From positions 1 to 44,954 of the forward strand of contig JBFWUW010000061.1 of assembly GCA_050247075.1 (NCBI GenBank): 44,954 nucleotides of DNA, in the 5' to 3' direction. Made by a program: the position numbers and the translations under genes. A model generated the notes under the pieces. That model was not told where the DNA came from and made no database searches. It saw nothing but the letters and a program-made list of their open reading frames with translations. Positions 25,098 through 33,866 of this stretch are shown here, piece after piece. The stretch's first letter is position 1; every line of letters starts with the position of its first letter. Source of the stretch: JBFWUW01 sp050247075 (GTDB taxonomy: Bacteria > Planctomycetota > Planctomycetia > Pirellulales > JBFWUW01).

Positions 25098-25319
25098 TCA
25101 GGTCTCGAACTCGCTCCGCGCAACTCCCGATTGCCGGATGATCGATCGTAATGTGCCAATACGAATTTCGCGATGGTCCGGTACAGGCACAGTTGTCGAT
25201 CCTTCGTCGGCCATTCGCTGCATCACGATATGGCTGCCTCGTCGCCGCACCTCGCGAAAACCGAACCGTTGAAGAATCGCACAAACGTCCGCGCCAGAGA
25301 GGATTCGCAATTTACCCAA
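25098..25319 (-). CDS. hicA: HicA-family mRNA interferase toxin
   Basis: A 73-residue protein: LRILSGADVCAILQRFGFREVRRRGSHIVMQRM, then VPVPDHREIRIGTLRSIIRQSG. This is the dsRBD-like HicA fold with the catalytic His30 in RGSHIVM. HicA toxins cleave mRNA. The start is TTG at 25319, overlapping the HicB stop region by 8 bp; a second in-frame TTG lies three codons later. In this order (antitoxin first) HicB probably represses both genes. The toxin looks intact. Confidence 0.9.
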   Translation of the reverse strand: MGKLRILSGADVCAILQRFGFREVRRRGSHIVMQRMADEGSTTVPVPDHREIRIGTLRSIIRQSGVARSEFET

Positions 25320-25533
25320 TGAAAACCTCGAGCTGCGTCACGAAAATCTCGTCTCCCATCCGCTGCTGAACCTCTTCGGCGGAAGCGGATTCGAAGAAAA
25401 GTTCGAGCGCCTCGCGAAGATTCTCGCGGGCGGATTCAATAGTGTCGCCCTGGCTGGCCACATCCAGTTCTGGACAGAGCGCTACAAAGCCGTCCCCCTC
25501 ACGTTGGATGATTGCGGTCAGCCGCTTTCCCAT
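25312..25533 (-). CDS. hicB: HicB-family antitoxin
   Basis: A 73-residue protein: LTAIIQREGDGFVALCPELDVASQGDTIESARENLREALELFFE is the partial RNase-H-like HicB domain. The ribosome site GGGAGAA lies 5 bases before the ATG at 25533. No DNA-binding domain follows the HicB domain, as in the short HicB variants. It overlaps the hicA start by 8 bp, so translation is coupled. A remnant of a different HicB lies downstream at 24813. Confidence 0.9.
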   Translation of the reverse strand: MGKRLTAIIQREGDGFVALCPELDVASQGDTIESARENLREALELFFESASAEEVQQRMGDEIFVTQLEVFIG

Positions 25534-25794
25534 AATACTTCTCCCGAGGAATCAAGCTACTACGCTTGGGGTCTATGTCTCTCAACTCTATCGACTATCG
25601 CCGGCGGAAACCAGTCCGTCGTTTTGGCTCGCCTCCCATCCGCATAAGCTTCAAGCCAGCCGCGACTAATGCGGATTGATTCTTGGAAGCGCGATTATGG
25701 CTGGCTGGTTCCTCCATTTTCACGCTGTTTCCCATGTGGCAGGCGACCCCGTCCAACACGGCGATGCCGCACAGGCTGCATTTGGCGAGTATCT

Positions 25795-26502
25795 CTATCC
25801 CTTGACCGCGCCGAAGGCCGCGAAGCAGAGGTGCTTGTGCAGCACATCGACCGTGCCAAAGCCGGCTGCCTTGAGCAGATCGAGCTGAAACATCAACGGC
25901 TTGGGGGTGTCCTCGCGTTCGATGTAGGCAAAAACCTCATCGCGATAGGCCGGCCCTTTGAACCCCGCCAGGTACTCGCCATACCGCCGCCACATCTGGG
26001 CCTGCACGGCAGACAGCGAGCTTTCGATCAGGTCGTTGATCCATAGCGATCCCCCCGGCCGCAGTGCACGGTGGAACGCGGCAAATACATTCCGCCACTC
26101 GGCATCGGTGCGCAGATGGTGCAATACGGCCGAGGCCACGATGATATCAAACCGTGCCGTGCCCAAGTCGAGTTCGCGGATGTCGCCTTGCAGTGTGGCC
26201 ACCGTGCCACTGGTTGCCTGGCCGACCCGCTCAGCGGCCTTTTCCAGCATCGGCCGGCTGAGATCGACCAGCGTCACATCCATGCCGGGCAACTGTTGCA
26301 ACAGCTTGAGGGAGTAGTTGCCCGCCCCGCAGCCGACATCCAGCATATGCCGGGCATGCGGCGTGACGGCGGCTGCCGCTTCCGCCACCAAGGCTAGAGA
26401 CAACGGCGCATCGACGGTGGCCGACTGACCCGTCTGCAAGTTGGAGAACCGTTCCACCTCGGCATCAAACCGCTGGCGGATTTCCTCGACGGTCGATTTC
26501 AT
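25795..26502 (-). CDS. Class I SAM-dependent methyltransferase
   Basis: A 235-residue protein. MLDVGCGAGNYSLKLL at residues 53-68 is the SAM-binding motif I. VTLVDLSRPMLEKAAERVGQ gives the acidic end of beta-2, LQGDIRELDLGTARFDIIVASAVLHHL is motif III/IV, and RALRPGGSLWINDLI is the post-motif. The substrate is unknown. It stands alone between the HicAB region and the divergent oxidoreductase gene at 26705. No signal peptide is present. Confidence 0.9.
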   Translation of the reverse strand: MKSTVEEIRQRFDAEVERFSNLQTGQSATVDAPLSLALVAEAAAAVTPHARHMLDVGCGAGNYSLKLLQQLPGMDVTLVDLSRPMLEKAAERVGQATSGTVATLQGDIRELDLGTARFDIIVASAVLHHLRTDAEWRNVFAAFHRALRPGGSLWINDLIESSLSAVQAQMWRRYGEYLAGFKGPAYRDEVFAYIEREDTPKPLMFQLDLLKAAGFGTVDVLHKHLCFAAFGAVKG

Positions 26503-26704
26503 ACAGGCTAGGGATGAATCGGAAGGAGTGTAATAACGGACGCCGCCTCAGCCGGATTGTATCTCAATTCTGACCGGCACGGCAAAAAGGCGTCCCTGCG
26601 ACATCGGGTGTGGCCAGGAACCAAGCCGACACCGGCTTGGACTTTAAGGACCGGCCAGGGTGGGGATATGGAATTGCCGCCGTTGGCCTTGTACCATTGT
26701 CGGC

Positions 26705-28012
26705 ATGAACAATACCACGAATACGTCCGGCTCCGTCCCCCGGCACTCGCTACGCGCCGGCATGTTGGGCATGGGCATGATTTTCGACGAAACGTACCGG
26801 CCCTTTTTGGAGCAGATGCACGGACGCGGGTTTTACGATCCGGCGTTTGGCGTGTGCGATGTGCCGCTAGCCGCCGTGGCCAGCAAGACCGGCAGCCGGG
26901 CCGAGCGTTACCGCCAGTCCGCGGGTGGCAAGATCGGCGATTTTGAGAGCTTCACCGAGCCAGGGTCGATCGACAAGCTGCTGGCGGCGGGTGTCGATTT
27001 TGTCTGTGTCGCCTCGCCCGACGACCGGCACTTTGCCGCCGCCAAGGCCGTGCTGCTGGCCGGCAAGCATTTGCTGGTCGAAAAGCCCAGTGTGCTGTCG
27101 CTGGACGAACTGGACGAGCTGGACCGGCTGGCCCGCGAAAAGAACGTGCTGGCCAAGGTGGTCTATCACAAACTGCTCGACCCCGACCATAAGAAACTGC
27201 GGACGCTGGTGGCCGACGACTCGCTCAAACATGTCAACAATGGCTACTGCACGCTGCTGGAACCGAAGTCGATCTCCGGCGGCCAGTTTGCCGAGTGGAT
27301 TCAGGGGCGCAACCCTGGCACCTACGTGGCCGTGCATTACATCAAGCTGATTGATTTTACCTTTGGCGGGCGGTTGAAGAGCATTCAATGCACCGGCCAA
27401 CGCGGGCTGGTCGGTCCGGCGGGCGGGCCAACGTGGGACTCGACCCAACTGCGGATGATCTACGAATACGCCGACGGCCGCGAGGCGGCTTTCGACGTCC
27501 ATACTTCGTGGGTCACGCCCGACAATTTTCCCGGTTATGTGGAGCAAGAGGTGCAGTTTCGCTTTGACAACGGCGTGTGGAACGCCCACAGCCGGAAGCG
27601 GGGCGTGGAATGCACGGTTGAAGGAGAAACGCCGCTGGCCCGCAAGATCAACATCAACAACCATTACAACGGCACGTTTGTTGAGCCGTGGGGTGAGCGC
27701 TCGCAACGCGGCTACGGCATTGAAGTGCTGGAGCGGTTTGTGCGCGAGGTAGCCACGGTGGAATTTGGCGGCCCAGCCGGCGAACGCCCACAGCGGTTGG
27801 CCGTCGCCCGGCAACTGGCCTACAACGATATTTCCTCCGACCGCCAGACCGTGGCGGCGGTACAAGCCATGGAGGCCATTCTGGCCAGCCACGCCGCCTG
27901 CCAACCCGACAGTGTGGTTTATATCGACCACTCCGCTGGCGGCCTGGTGCAGTTCTTCCCTGGCCAGCCAAAGCCAACGGTGATATACGGCGGCAAGGTC
28001 AACGCCAGGTAG
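26705..28012 (+). CDS. Gfo/Idh/MocA-family oxidoreductase
   Basis: A 435-residue protein. RAGMLGMGMIFDETY is the start of the NAD(P)-binding Rossmann domain. VDFVCVASPDDRHFAAAKAVLLAGKHLLVEKPSVLSLDEL contains the family EKP motif. The C-terminal half (IKLIDFTFGGRLKSIQ, ADGREAAFDVHTSWV) is the substrate domain. These enzymes oxidise or reduce sugars and inositols, and many planctomycete paralogs exist. The ATG at 26705 lacks a ribosome site; an earlier in-frame ATG at 26660 adds a basic, Cys-containing stretch that does not fit. It is convergent with the acyl-CoA dehydrogenase-like gene, 12 bp apart. Confidence 0.85.
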   Translation: MNNTTNTSGSVPRHSLRAGMLGMGMIFDETYRPFLEQMHGRGFYDPAFGVCDVPLAAVASKTGSRAERYRQSAGGKIGDFESFTEPGSIDKLLAAGVDFVCVASPDDRHFAAAKAVLLAGKHLLVEKPSVLSLDELDELDRLAREKNVLAKVVYHKLLDPDHKKLRTLVADDSLKHVNNGYCTLLEPKSISGGQFAEWIQGRNPGTYVAVHYIKLIDFTFGGRLKSIQCTGQRGLVGPAGGPTWDSTQLRMIYEYADGREAAFDVHTSWVTPDNFPGYVEQEVQFRFDNGVWNAHSRKRGVECTVEGETPLARKININNHYNGTFVEPWGERSQRGYGIEVLERFVREVATVEFGGPAGERPQRLAVARQLAYNDISSDRQTVAAVQAMEAILASHAACQPDSVVYIDHSAGGLVQFFPGQPKPTVIYGGKVNAR

Positions 28013-28024
28013 AAGATTCCGCCG

Positions 28025-29107
28025 TCAATCACGCAGACCCGCCAGTTCGCACAGGTTGGCAGCCAGCACCGGCTGGGGACAGCTCCAGACCAGAAAAAAT
28101 AGCGACTCGCGGCACCAACGCCCCGCCGGATGCCCCGCCACAAAGCCTGCTCCCTTGGCCGCGGCCAGGGCGGCTTGTGTTGTTCGCAGTGCAAGGCTGT
28201 TGGCGCGGGTTCGCATTTCCGTGGGAGACAGGCTGGCCTGGTCCGAGGCCATTTTCAGCAGCAGATCGACCAGGCCAGCAAGTTCCCGCTGCAGCGCTTG
28301 TTGTGGTTCCGCCAGATCGGCGCGGCGGCCCGCTTCTGACTGCAAGAAGGCAATCGCCGCCGCGGATAACCCCAAAGCCAACGTTGAAGTTTGCAAGCCG
28401 CCCGTGTTGGCACCGCCGGGACCGGCCATGACGTTCTCGGCTGGGCCCGCCAGCAGCCAATTTCGCGGCACTTCCACCTGAGAAAAGCGGACCTCGCCGG
28501 TATGGCTGGAACCAAGCGCGACCAGGTTTGCCGGCGCGCCAGGTTGCACGCCCGGCTGTTTGGCGGGCGCGGCCAGCAGAATTTGGCGGCCGTCGTCCAA
28601 GGTTGCTCCCACAACCAGCGTATCGGCGTGGCTGCCACCCGTCACCCAGGGGCTGTAACCATCGAGCACGAACCCCGCCGAGGTTTCTTGTGCTTGCAAC
28701 ACGGCTTTCTTGAGATGCTGCCGGCTGGTGGTCAGGTGCGAAATGCCCACGGTGGCAAAGGTCTGGCCCGCCAGCAGGTCGGGCAGAAGTGCCTCGGCCA
28801 CGAACTGGTTCTCGCTGGCGATGATCCGCCGCACGGCCGCCACCCACTGCGTCAGGACAAAGCTAGTCGTCAAACAGGCCTGGCTCAACCGCAGATATCC
28901 GCGGACGAGGTCGGCTTCACTCCATTCCAAACCGCCGGCATGCCGCGGAGAAAACCAGCGCGGCACGCCGGCCTGGGCCAATCGCCGCCAGGCACCAGCC
29001 GGCCAGTTGCCCGCCAGGTCTAGCGCGTCGGCACCGGCCGCCAGGTCGCGGCAAAGCTCATCGAGCGCCGGATCATTTGGGGTGACAATCTGGCGTTCGT
29101 GCGGCAT
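28025..29107 (-). CDS. Acyl-CoA dehydrogenase-like flavoprotein, coupled to CHAT gene
   Basis: A 360-residue protein. The helical N-terminal domain (GNWPAGAWRRLAQAGVPRWFSPRHAGGLEWSEADLVRGYLRLSQACLTTSFVLTQ), a middle beta domain (GFVLDGYSPWVTGGSHADTLVVGATL, then GEVRFSQVEVPRNWLLA) and a helical C-terminal domain follow the acyl-CoA dehydrogenase layout. It is slightly short and I cannot locate the usual catalytic glutamate, so it may be an oxidase, monooxygenase-like or non-catalytic relative. The ATG at 29107 lies 3 bp after the stop of the CHAT gene (TAA-TCC-ATG), so the two are transcribed, and probably translated, together. Confidence 0.75.
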   Translation of the reverse strand: MPHERQIVTPNDPALDELCRDLAAGADALDLAGNWPAGAWRRLAQAGVPRWFSPRHAGGLEWSEADLVRGYLRLSQACLTTSFVLTQWVAAVRRIIASENQFVAEALLPDLLAGQTFATVGISHLTTSRQHLKKAVLQAQETSAGFVLDGYSPWVTGGSHADTLVVGATLDDGRQILLAAPAKQPGVQPGAPANLVALGSSHTGEVRFSQVEVPRNWLLAGPAENVMAGPGGANTGGLQTSTLALGLSAAAIAFLQSEAGRRADLAEPQQALQRELAGLVDLLLKMASDQASLSPTEMRTRANSLALRTTQAALAAAKGAGFVAGHPAGRWCRESLFFLVWSCPQPVLAANLCELAGLRD

Positions 29108-29110
29108 GGA

Positions 29111-32100
29111 TTACTGTTTCTTTACGGGTTTAAACGCGGTCAGGTCGCTGCCGGAGATGGTGTAGACCGACCAGAAATAAGGATGAATCCACGGATCGCC
29201 GGGGCCTTCCTGGCGGCGCTTGGCCAAGAAGGCCCGCTGCGCCGCGGCCAGCGCTTGCGGAGCTGGTTTTTCCAACGCCAGATCATTCAGGAATTCGCCC
29301 AGCACAAGCGGCCCGGTATCATCGTAGACATCCCAAAGTCCGGAGACGACGGTCGCCGCGCCCGACTCCAAAAATGCCCGCTCTAGCCCGAACAAGTCAT
29401 CACCCGGCAGAGGCGATTGGTCGGCCAGTCCGGAATAGCACGCGCTGAGGACCACCAGCGGCGCGGCGACGTCGGTGGCAAAGAGTTCCTCGGCGGTCAG
29501 GCGGCCGTCGTTGTCGGGGTCGGCATGGCAGAGCAAGAAGCTGGCCAACGGATGCTCGGCGATGCTGTGGCCATGCGTGCCAATGAACAACATTCCCGGT
29601 TGAGCCAAGGCCCGCTTGAGTTGCCCCTCGGTGGCGTCGTCGCTATGCAACACGCCGGTCAGCGCGGGGCCGAAAGCGCTGTGCAGATTGGCCATGTCGT
29701 GTTCGACACCCGGCAGAGAGGGGGCGTGATCGAAATGGACAATGCCCACGGCGTGTGCTTGCGAGAACGCCCCGCCGCGCCGCCGCAAGACATCCCAAGT
29801 CACGATCGAAGGCGATTTGCACAAGGCAAACGTCTCGTCCACCAAGAAACGGGGCTGGGGCTGTTCCAGCTTGCCGCGCGGGTTCGTGTCTGTCTCTGTC
29901 ACCAGGGCGGCGAAGGGGAAATAGTGCAGCACATGGTGCGGCACGATGATGGCAGTGGACGTGCCTTGCAGCGCCTGCGCCACGGGGGGCGGAATCAACA
30001 GCCGGTGAAAGGCGTGCAGTTCGATTTGCCACGTCTGGTCGAAGCCTCGCCCTTGCGACGCGCTGTTGAGCATCTTGCGGGCATGGCCTTCCATGCCGCT
30101 GAGCAAAGTTTGCACGCGGCCCACCAGATCGCGCGAGGCCACGGCTTCTCCCCGCTCGTCCGTCAAAGGCCAGGCTTGGACCTGGCCTGAGCCGGCCACC
30201 AAGAAGACATAGCAACTCTGCGATCCCAGAAAGTACTCGACCGCCGCGATATCCGCCGGCCATTCGGCCAGAATCTCATCCAATGCCCGCGCTTCATCGG
30301 ATGCCGCCGAACCGCCGCCGGTGCCGGCCGCCAACATGTCTTGCAGCGAACGGGCTTTCGTCCTCTCGGCGAATTCCAGGGCCTGTGTGTGGTCGCCGCG
30401 GGCGATCAATAGTTCCACGATGCGCTCATTGACATACGTCCGACGGGCAAAAAAACCGGCCCGGCTGAGCCCGGCGTTTTCGACCGGGATCCGCTCGCGC
30501 AACAGTTCCGCCAGTTGATGCGAGGTTTGCAGATGCCGCAGGCCCGTTTCGAGATCGGCGGAGGGGCGATTTGACGCTTCATCCATCTGGCGAGTCAGTG
30601 ACAGCCCTTGCAGACGTTCGATCCCTTCTACGCCCGACAGCGCACCCGCCGCCAGGTATTGGTCCAGCGCGGCTTGCGATTGCCGTTGGCAGGCTTCGTC
30701 ATCCTGAGCATGGAAAGCCAACTGCGCCAGAATTTCGTGCGCGGCACCGCGGGTGAGAGGGTCCAGGTCGTCCGCCGTGTTGGCGGTGGCTTGCCGGGCG
30801 TGGTCCGCGGCGACGGCTCTGGCCGCGGTATCGCCATCCGCGAAGGACCGCGTGCCATCGGGCGAATAGTCCAGCACCAGGATCAGATCTGCCAACAATT
30901 CGTAAAGCTGGGCCAGATTGACGTGGACGCCGGCGGCCAACGCCGGCGGCATTTCAGCCGCCTGTTCCAGGGCCAACTGGTACTGTTCGTGGGCGGCCGC
31001 CCAATCGTCCGCGGTGCGCATCAGCGGAGTTTGCACGCCCGTCGCCATTTGAAAGGCGTGATTGTGGATTCGATCGCGAGCGCGGGCCAACAACGCACTG
31101 CCGTAATTGTTGTGGGCACGAAACAGGTCGGCGGGCGATTCCTGTTTCAATTCGCGAATGGCCGCCTGAAACAAGTCATCGGGTGCTTCGTCGGCGGCCA
31201 GTCCCGACTCGGCGGCGATCACCGCCCGATAGAGCGTGGCCAGTCTCCGCTGGCGGGACGGCGCTTCCGGGCCAATCTCGTCGAGGATCCGCGAGGCTTG
31301 CGACCATTGCCCCGATTGAATAGCTGCCCGGGTCTGGTCGATGGTTTCTATGCCGGTAGCGGCCTGGTCCAACGCGCTTTCGGCCGGTTCGCCCAACAGG
31401 CGGCGCTCCAACCGCATTCGCAACGCGTCGATCCACTCGGCCCGATCGGCGGCCGGCACCTGGTCCAACAAATCCAGCACATCCGCCAGGTACGACCTTG
31501 GCTTGCCGTCCTCATCCACCTGGTCGATGAGATGCTGCGACGCCGCCAACAGATAGATGGGATGTTGGCGGCCGAGGTTTTTTTCCAGTGGAGCGAGCGG
31601 TTCCATGACCCATTCGCGCTCGCTGTCTGGCTCGACCTGAAAGCTGGTCACGGGCCCCTTGGCCAGCGCCAGGGTGTATTCACCCGGCGGCAACCCGGCC
31701 CGCAGATTGGCGGGCAACTTGGGGATTTTGTTCCAGGCCACTACCGACTGCCCGGCCGCGAACGGAATCGACACCAGCTTGCGATTGGCGGCCTTGAGCG
31801 TGGCCGAATCGGCTGGATATTGTTCTTGGCCTGTTTGCGGCCGGCGGCGGATGGTGATCTTACCGCTTAGCAAATGGCTTTGGTCGGGAGGCGTCAAAAA
31901 ACTGGCCTCGCCGGCACGCACGATGGTCATGCCCAGCAACTTGTCGGGTTGAAAGGTCATCTGCCCAGGTCCGGCTGCCACGCCCGACGCCGCACCGCCA
32001 CGGCTAGCTGCATGCAGCGAACTGCTCAGGCGGGGTGATTTGCCGCGGGCCGGCGCGGCTAGCTTGCCGGGAACAGCCGACCAATACTCGTTGGTTCCTC

Positions 32101-32314
32101 GCGTCCAGATCACAATTCCCGGTTGGCCAGACACTCGCCCCGAAGCGGGAACTCGAAACGGCTCAACCACGATTTGCTTTTCCGATGAAAGGCCGATGCG
32201 GTAAGCCGACGGCGCGCGCGGCCCGGCACCCTGCGCTTCGCGGGCCGGCGCTAACCCATGCAGTACGGCAATAAAAGCGAACAAGAAAGCTGGCAGCCGC
32301 GATATGTTGAACAT
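29111..32314 (-). CDS. Secreted TPR-CHAT domain protein
   Basis: A 1067-residue protein with a signal peptide (FNISRLPAFLFAFIAVLHGLAPA). The middle is helical with TPR-like stretches (HNNYGSALLARARD, AHEQYQLALEQAAEMPPALAAGVHVNLAQLYELLADL, HTQALEFAERTKARSLQDML). The C-terminal third is a CHAT caspase-like domain: LFIGTHGH (His914) and VVLSACYSG (Cys959) form the catalytic pair. Between them lies DPDNDGRLTAEE, which fits an EF-hand loop. CHAT domains are cysteine proteases of the caspase/gingipain clan. The start at 32314 gives the signal peptide; longer in-frame readings do not. It forms a two-gene unit with the acyl-CoA dehydrogenase-like gene and is separated from the upstream gene by a terminator. 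Confidence 0.85.
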   Translation of the reverse strand: MFNISRLPAFLFAFIAVLHGLAPAREAQGAGPRAPSAYRIGLSSEKQIVVEPFRVPASGRVSGQPGIVIWTRGTNEYWSAVPGKLAAPARGKSPRLSSSLHAASRGGAASGVAAGPGQMTFQPDKLLGMTIVRAGEASFLTPPDQSHLLSGKITIRRRPQTGQEQYPADSATLKAANRKLVSIPFAAGQSVVAWNKIPKLPANLRAGLPPGEYTLALAKGPVTSFQVEPDSEREWVMEPLAPLEKNLGRQHPIYLLAASQHLIDQVDEDGKPRSYLADVLDLLDQVPAADRAEWIDALRMRLERRLLGEPAESALDQAATGIETIDQTRAAIQSGQWSQASRILDEIGPEAPSRQRRLATLYRAVIAAESGLAADEAPDDLFQAAIRELKQESPADLFRAHNNYGSALLARARDRIHNHAFQMATGVQTPLMRTADDWAAAHEQYQLALEQAAEMPPALAAGVHVNLAQLYELLADLILVLDYSPDGTRSFADGDTAARAVAADHARQATANTADDLDPLTRGAAHEILAQLAFHAQDDEACQRQSQAALDQYLAAGALSGVEGIERLQGLSLTRQMDEASNRPSADLETGLRHLQTSHQLAELLRERIPVENAGLSRAGFFARRTYVNERIVELLIARGDHTQALEFAERTKARSLQDMLAAGTGGGSAASDEARALDEILAEWPADIAAVEYFLGSQSCYVFLVAGSGQVQAWPLTDERGEAVASRDLVGRVQTLLSGMEGHARKMLNSASQGRGFDQTWQIELHAFHRLLIPPPVAQALQGTSTAIIVPHHVLHYFPFAALVTETDTNPRGKLEQPQPRFLVDETFALCKSPSIVTWDVLRRRGGAFSQAHAVGIVHFDHAPSLPGVEHDMANLHSAFGPALTGVLHSDDATEGQLKRALAQPGMLFIGTHGHSIAEHPLASFLLCHADPDNDGRLTAEELFATDVAAPLVVLSACYSGLADQSPLPGDDLFGLERAFLESGAATVVSGLWDVYDDTGPLVLGEFLNDLALEKPAPQALAAAQRAFLAKRRQEGPGDPWIHPYFWSVYTISGSDLTAFKPVKKQ

Positions 32315-32453
32315 GAATACCGCCCAAGTTGTTGGTTGGGGGAAATCGGCAAACGTGGAAACCTCGACCTTAACACGCTGCGATGGTGAATGCCAACGTG
32401 TTCGCAAGCAGCGCCTGTGGTTCCTCCAGCAGAAGTAAGAACTCCATCCGCGC

Positions 32454-32493
32454 AAAAAAACCGGGCGGCGGAAACTCGCGCTTCCGCCGCCCG
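32454..32493 (-). terminator. Rho-independent terminator after the Tyr-rich gene
   Basis: A perfect 12-bp stem (32462-32473 with 32482-32493) has an 8-base loop. On the minus strand it is followed by a C and a run of seven T (32454-32460). It lies 33 bp after the stop of the Tyr-rich gene and insulates the CHAT gene from it. Confidence 0.9.
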
Positions 32494-32525
32494 AAACATT
32501 TCATCGAACTTATCCGACGTGCCGC

Positions 32526-32972
32526 TTACTGGGGAGCGTCTGCCGGCGCGTCCTTGGGTGGTGCTGGCGGAACGGGGATCGTTTCGCCGTCCGTCGAATC
32601 AGGAATTTCTGGCATCGAGGCCGGCTTGGGGAAAGCCGACTCAGGAATGTCGCTCAGCTTGCCGCTGCGATCCTCGGGAGCCAGCAGGGAGTAGCCCTTT
32701 TGCTCCAGATCGTAACGGCCCCAGTACTGCTGCGCTACTGGATTGTAGTAGTAGACGTAGCTGGGCCGGCTGGGATAGTAGACGCAGGTGTGGTAGTCGT
32801 ACTTGGGATACGATGGCGTCGGCTTGTAGTAGTAGTACGTGTAGTAGTACGTCTGTCTGGGGTAGTACTTCCAACCGTAGTAGTAACTGCGGCCGCCGGC
32901 CTCCGCCTTGGAGGCGACCAGGAAGGCCGCTCCCAATACGATGGCAAAACTCAAATACTTCAGGGCTTTCAT
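32526..32972 (-). CDS. Small secreted Tyr-rich protein
   Basis: A 148-residue protein. The ATG at 32972 with GAGGT upstream starts a signal peptide (KALKYLSFAIVLGAAFLVASKAEA). The mature protein is extremely Tyr-rich at first (SYYYGWKYYPRQTYYY and YYYNPVAQQYWGRYD), then acidic and Pro-rich (PEIPDSTDG, PVPPAPPKDAP). Such Tyr-rich secreted proteins may be structural or cross-linked surface components; no family is recognised. It has its own strong terminator. Confidence 0.75.
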   Translation of the reverse strand: MKALKYLSFAIVLGAAFLVASKAEAGGRSYYYGWKYYPRQTYYYTYYYYKPTPSYPKYDYHTCVYYPSRPSYVYYYNPVAQQYWGRYDLEQKGYSLLAPEDRSGKLSDIPESAFPKPASMPEIPDSTDGETIPVPPAPPKDAPADAPQ

Positions 32973-33273
32973 GGTGGATACCTCGCTTCTGTGAAAACTA
33001 CTGACCAAATTCTTGGCGACCTGCGGTGGTGCCCCGGCCAACCCAGGAGCTGGCTCCGACTAACGCCAGCCGGCGAATTTCCTCATTTCCGGTCGGCACC
33101 CGCGGGGAGGACGGTCGCCCCGATCCCCCTGCAATACAAAAAAAGAATCAATCGGTCTGTGGTGAAGCCTCCTTTGACGCTGCTGCGCCTCTGGGTTGAA
33201 AAGTCGCCGGCCAACTGGGGCTAGCAAAAATGATGTTTGAATTGTTTCATGGGCCACGGTGGCCTGGGCACCG
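32973..33273. other. Gene-free stretch upstream of the Tyr-rich gene
   Basis: About 300 bases between two minus-strand genes. It probably carries the promoter and leader of the Tyr-rich gene, but no element is clear. A weak GGCCA-CGG-TGGCC hairpin at about 33250-33262 lies just beyond the stop of the next gene. Confidence 0.35.
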
Positions 33274-33750
33274 TCAAGGCTTCGGGGGAACCAGTGCGTC
33301 GACGGAAGCCTTATCGGTAAGCAGCCACGGAGTGAGTGAACGCAACGGTTTACCTAGCGAATCGATTACATGCGTCTCAATTGTCAGTTGCATTTTTCCG
33401 GTCCGCTTGCTTCGTGTGAAGTAGTATCCGCCACTAAGCCCGAGCGAATTGAAGCCGGATAAAGTGGATGTCCCCTTTGGGAGCCGCGCTTTCACATGCT
33501 CCTCCAGCACCTTGCCCCCCGGTCCACCGGGTGGCCCCAAAAACGGCCCTACTACCAACGAATTGCCGCCGTGGGACTTCAAGCACAAGGCCGCTTCCGT
33601 GGCGATTTCTTGCGCGGCGGCGGCAAGATTGGGGCTGTCGGCCGCGACTGATTCCGTCGGAAGTTGCCACAACATGCCGGGCCAAGCCAATATTGGCGTG
33701 AGCAAAGCCGCGTGCAGCAGGCGTGTTCGGCTGGGGTGTTGATTTAACAT
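33274..33750 (-). CDS. Secreted VGPF-domain protein, short paralog
   Basis: A 158-residue secreted protein (hydrophobic start LLHAALLTPILAWPGM, cleavage near VAADS). The rest, IATEAALCLKSHGGNSLVVGPFLGPPGGPGG, then LGLSGGYYF and SLGKPLRSLTPWLLTDKASVDAL, aligns end to end with residues about 50-155 of the neighbouring gene product (33867-35114), sharing VGPF-x-GPPG, G-LSG, LGKP and the final (L)DxxSxxxLV. It looks like a FlgO/CsgG-like small domain of planctomycetes, by eye only. It lacks the C-terminal domain of its neighbour. The two genes are 116 bp apart, on the same strand. Confidence 0.7.
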   Translation of the reverse strand: MLNQHPSRTRLLHAALLTPILAWPGMLWQLPTESVAADSPNLAAAAQEIATEAALCLKSHGGNSLVVGPFLGPPGGPGGKVLEEHVKARLPKGTSTLSGFNSLGLSGGYYFTRSKRTGKMQLTIETHVIDSLGKPLRSLTPWLLTDKASVDALVPPKP

Positions 33751-33866
33751 GCGAATCGACTCACAATTAAGCTGCGCCCTGTTTCTGGCTCGATGCGGAC
33801 AACTTGTATCTGGGACCGTTTCCTCCGCCGGCTGACCGCCACGGTCGCGGCCCTGGCTGCGGATTG

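Noticed and set aside
25651..25710. Possible degenerate family B arm (TCAAGCCAGC) with an AGCCAGCC/GGCTGGCT stem
   Set aside because: Only about ten bases match the arm and the rest diverges, so chance cannot be excluded.
30608..31870. Plus-strand 420-codon reading frame opposite the CHAT gene
   Set aside because: It is a shadow of the TPR region, with no ribosome site and no domain.
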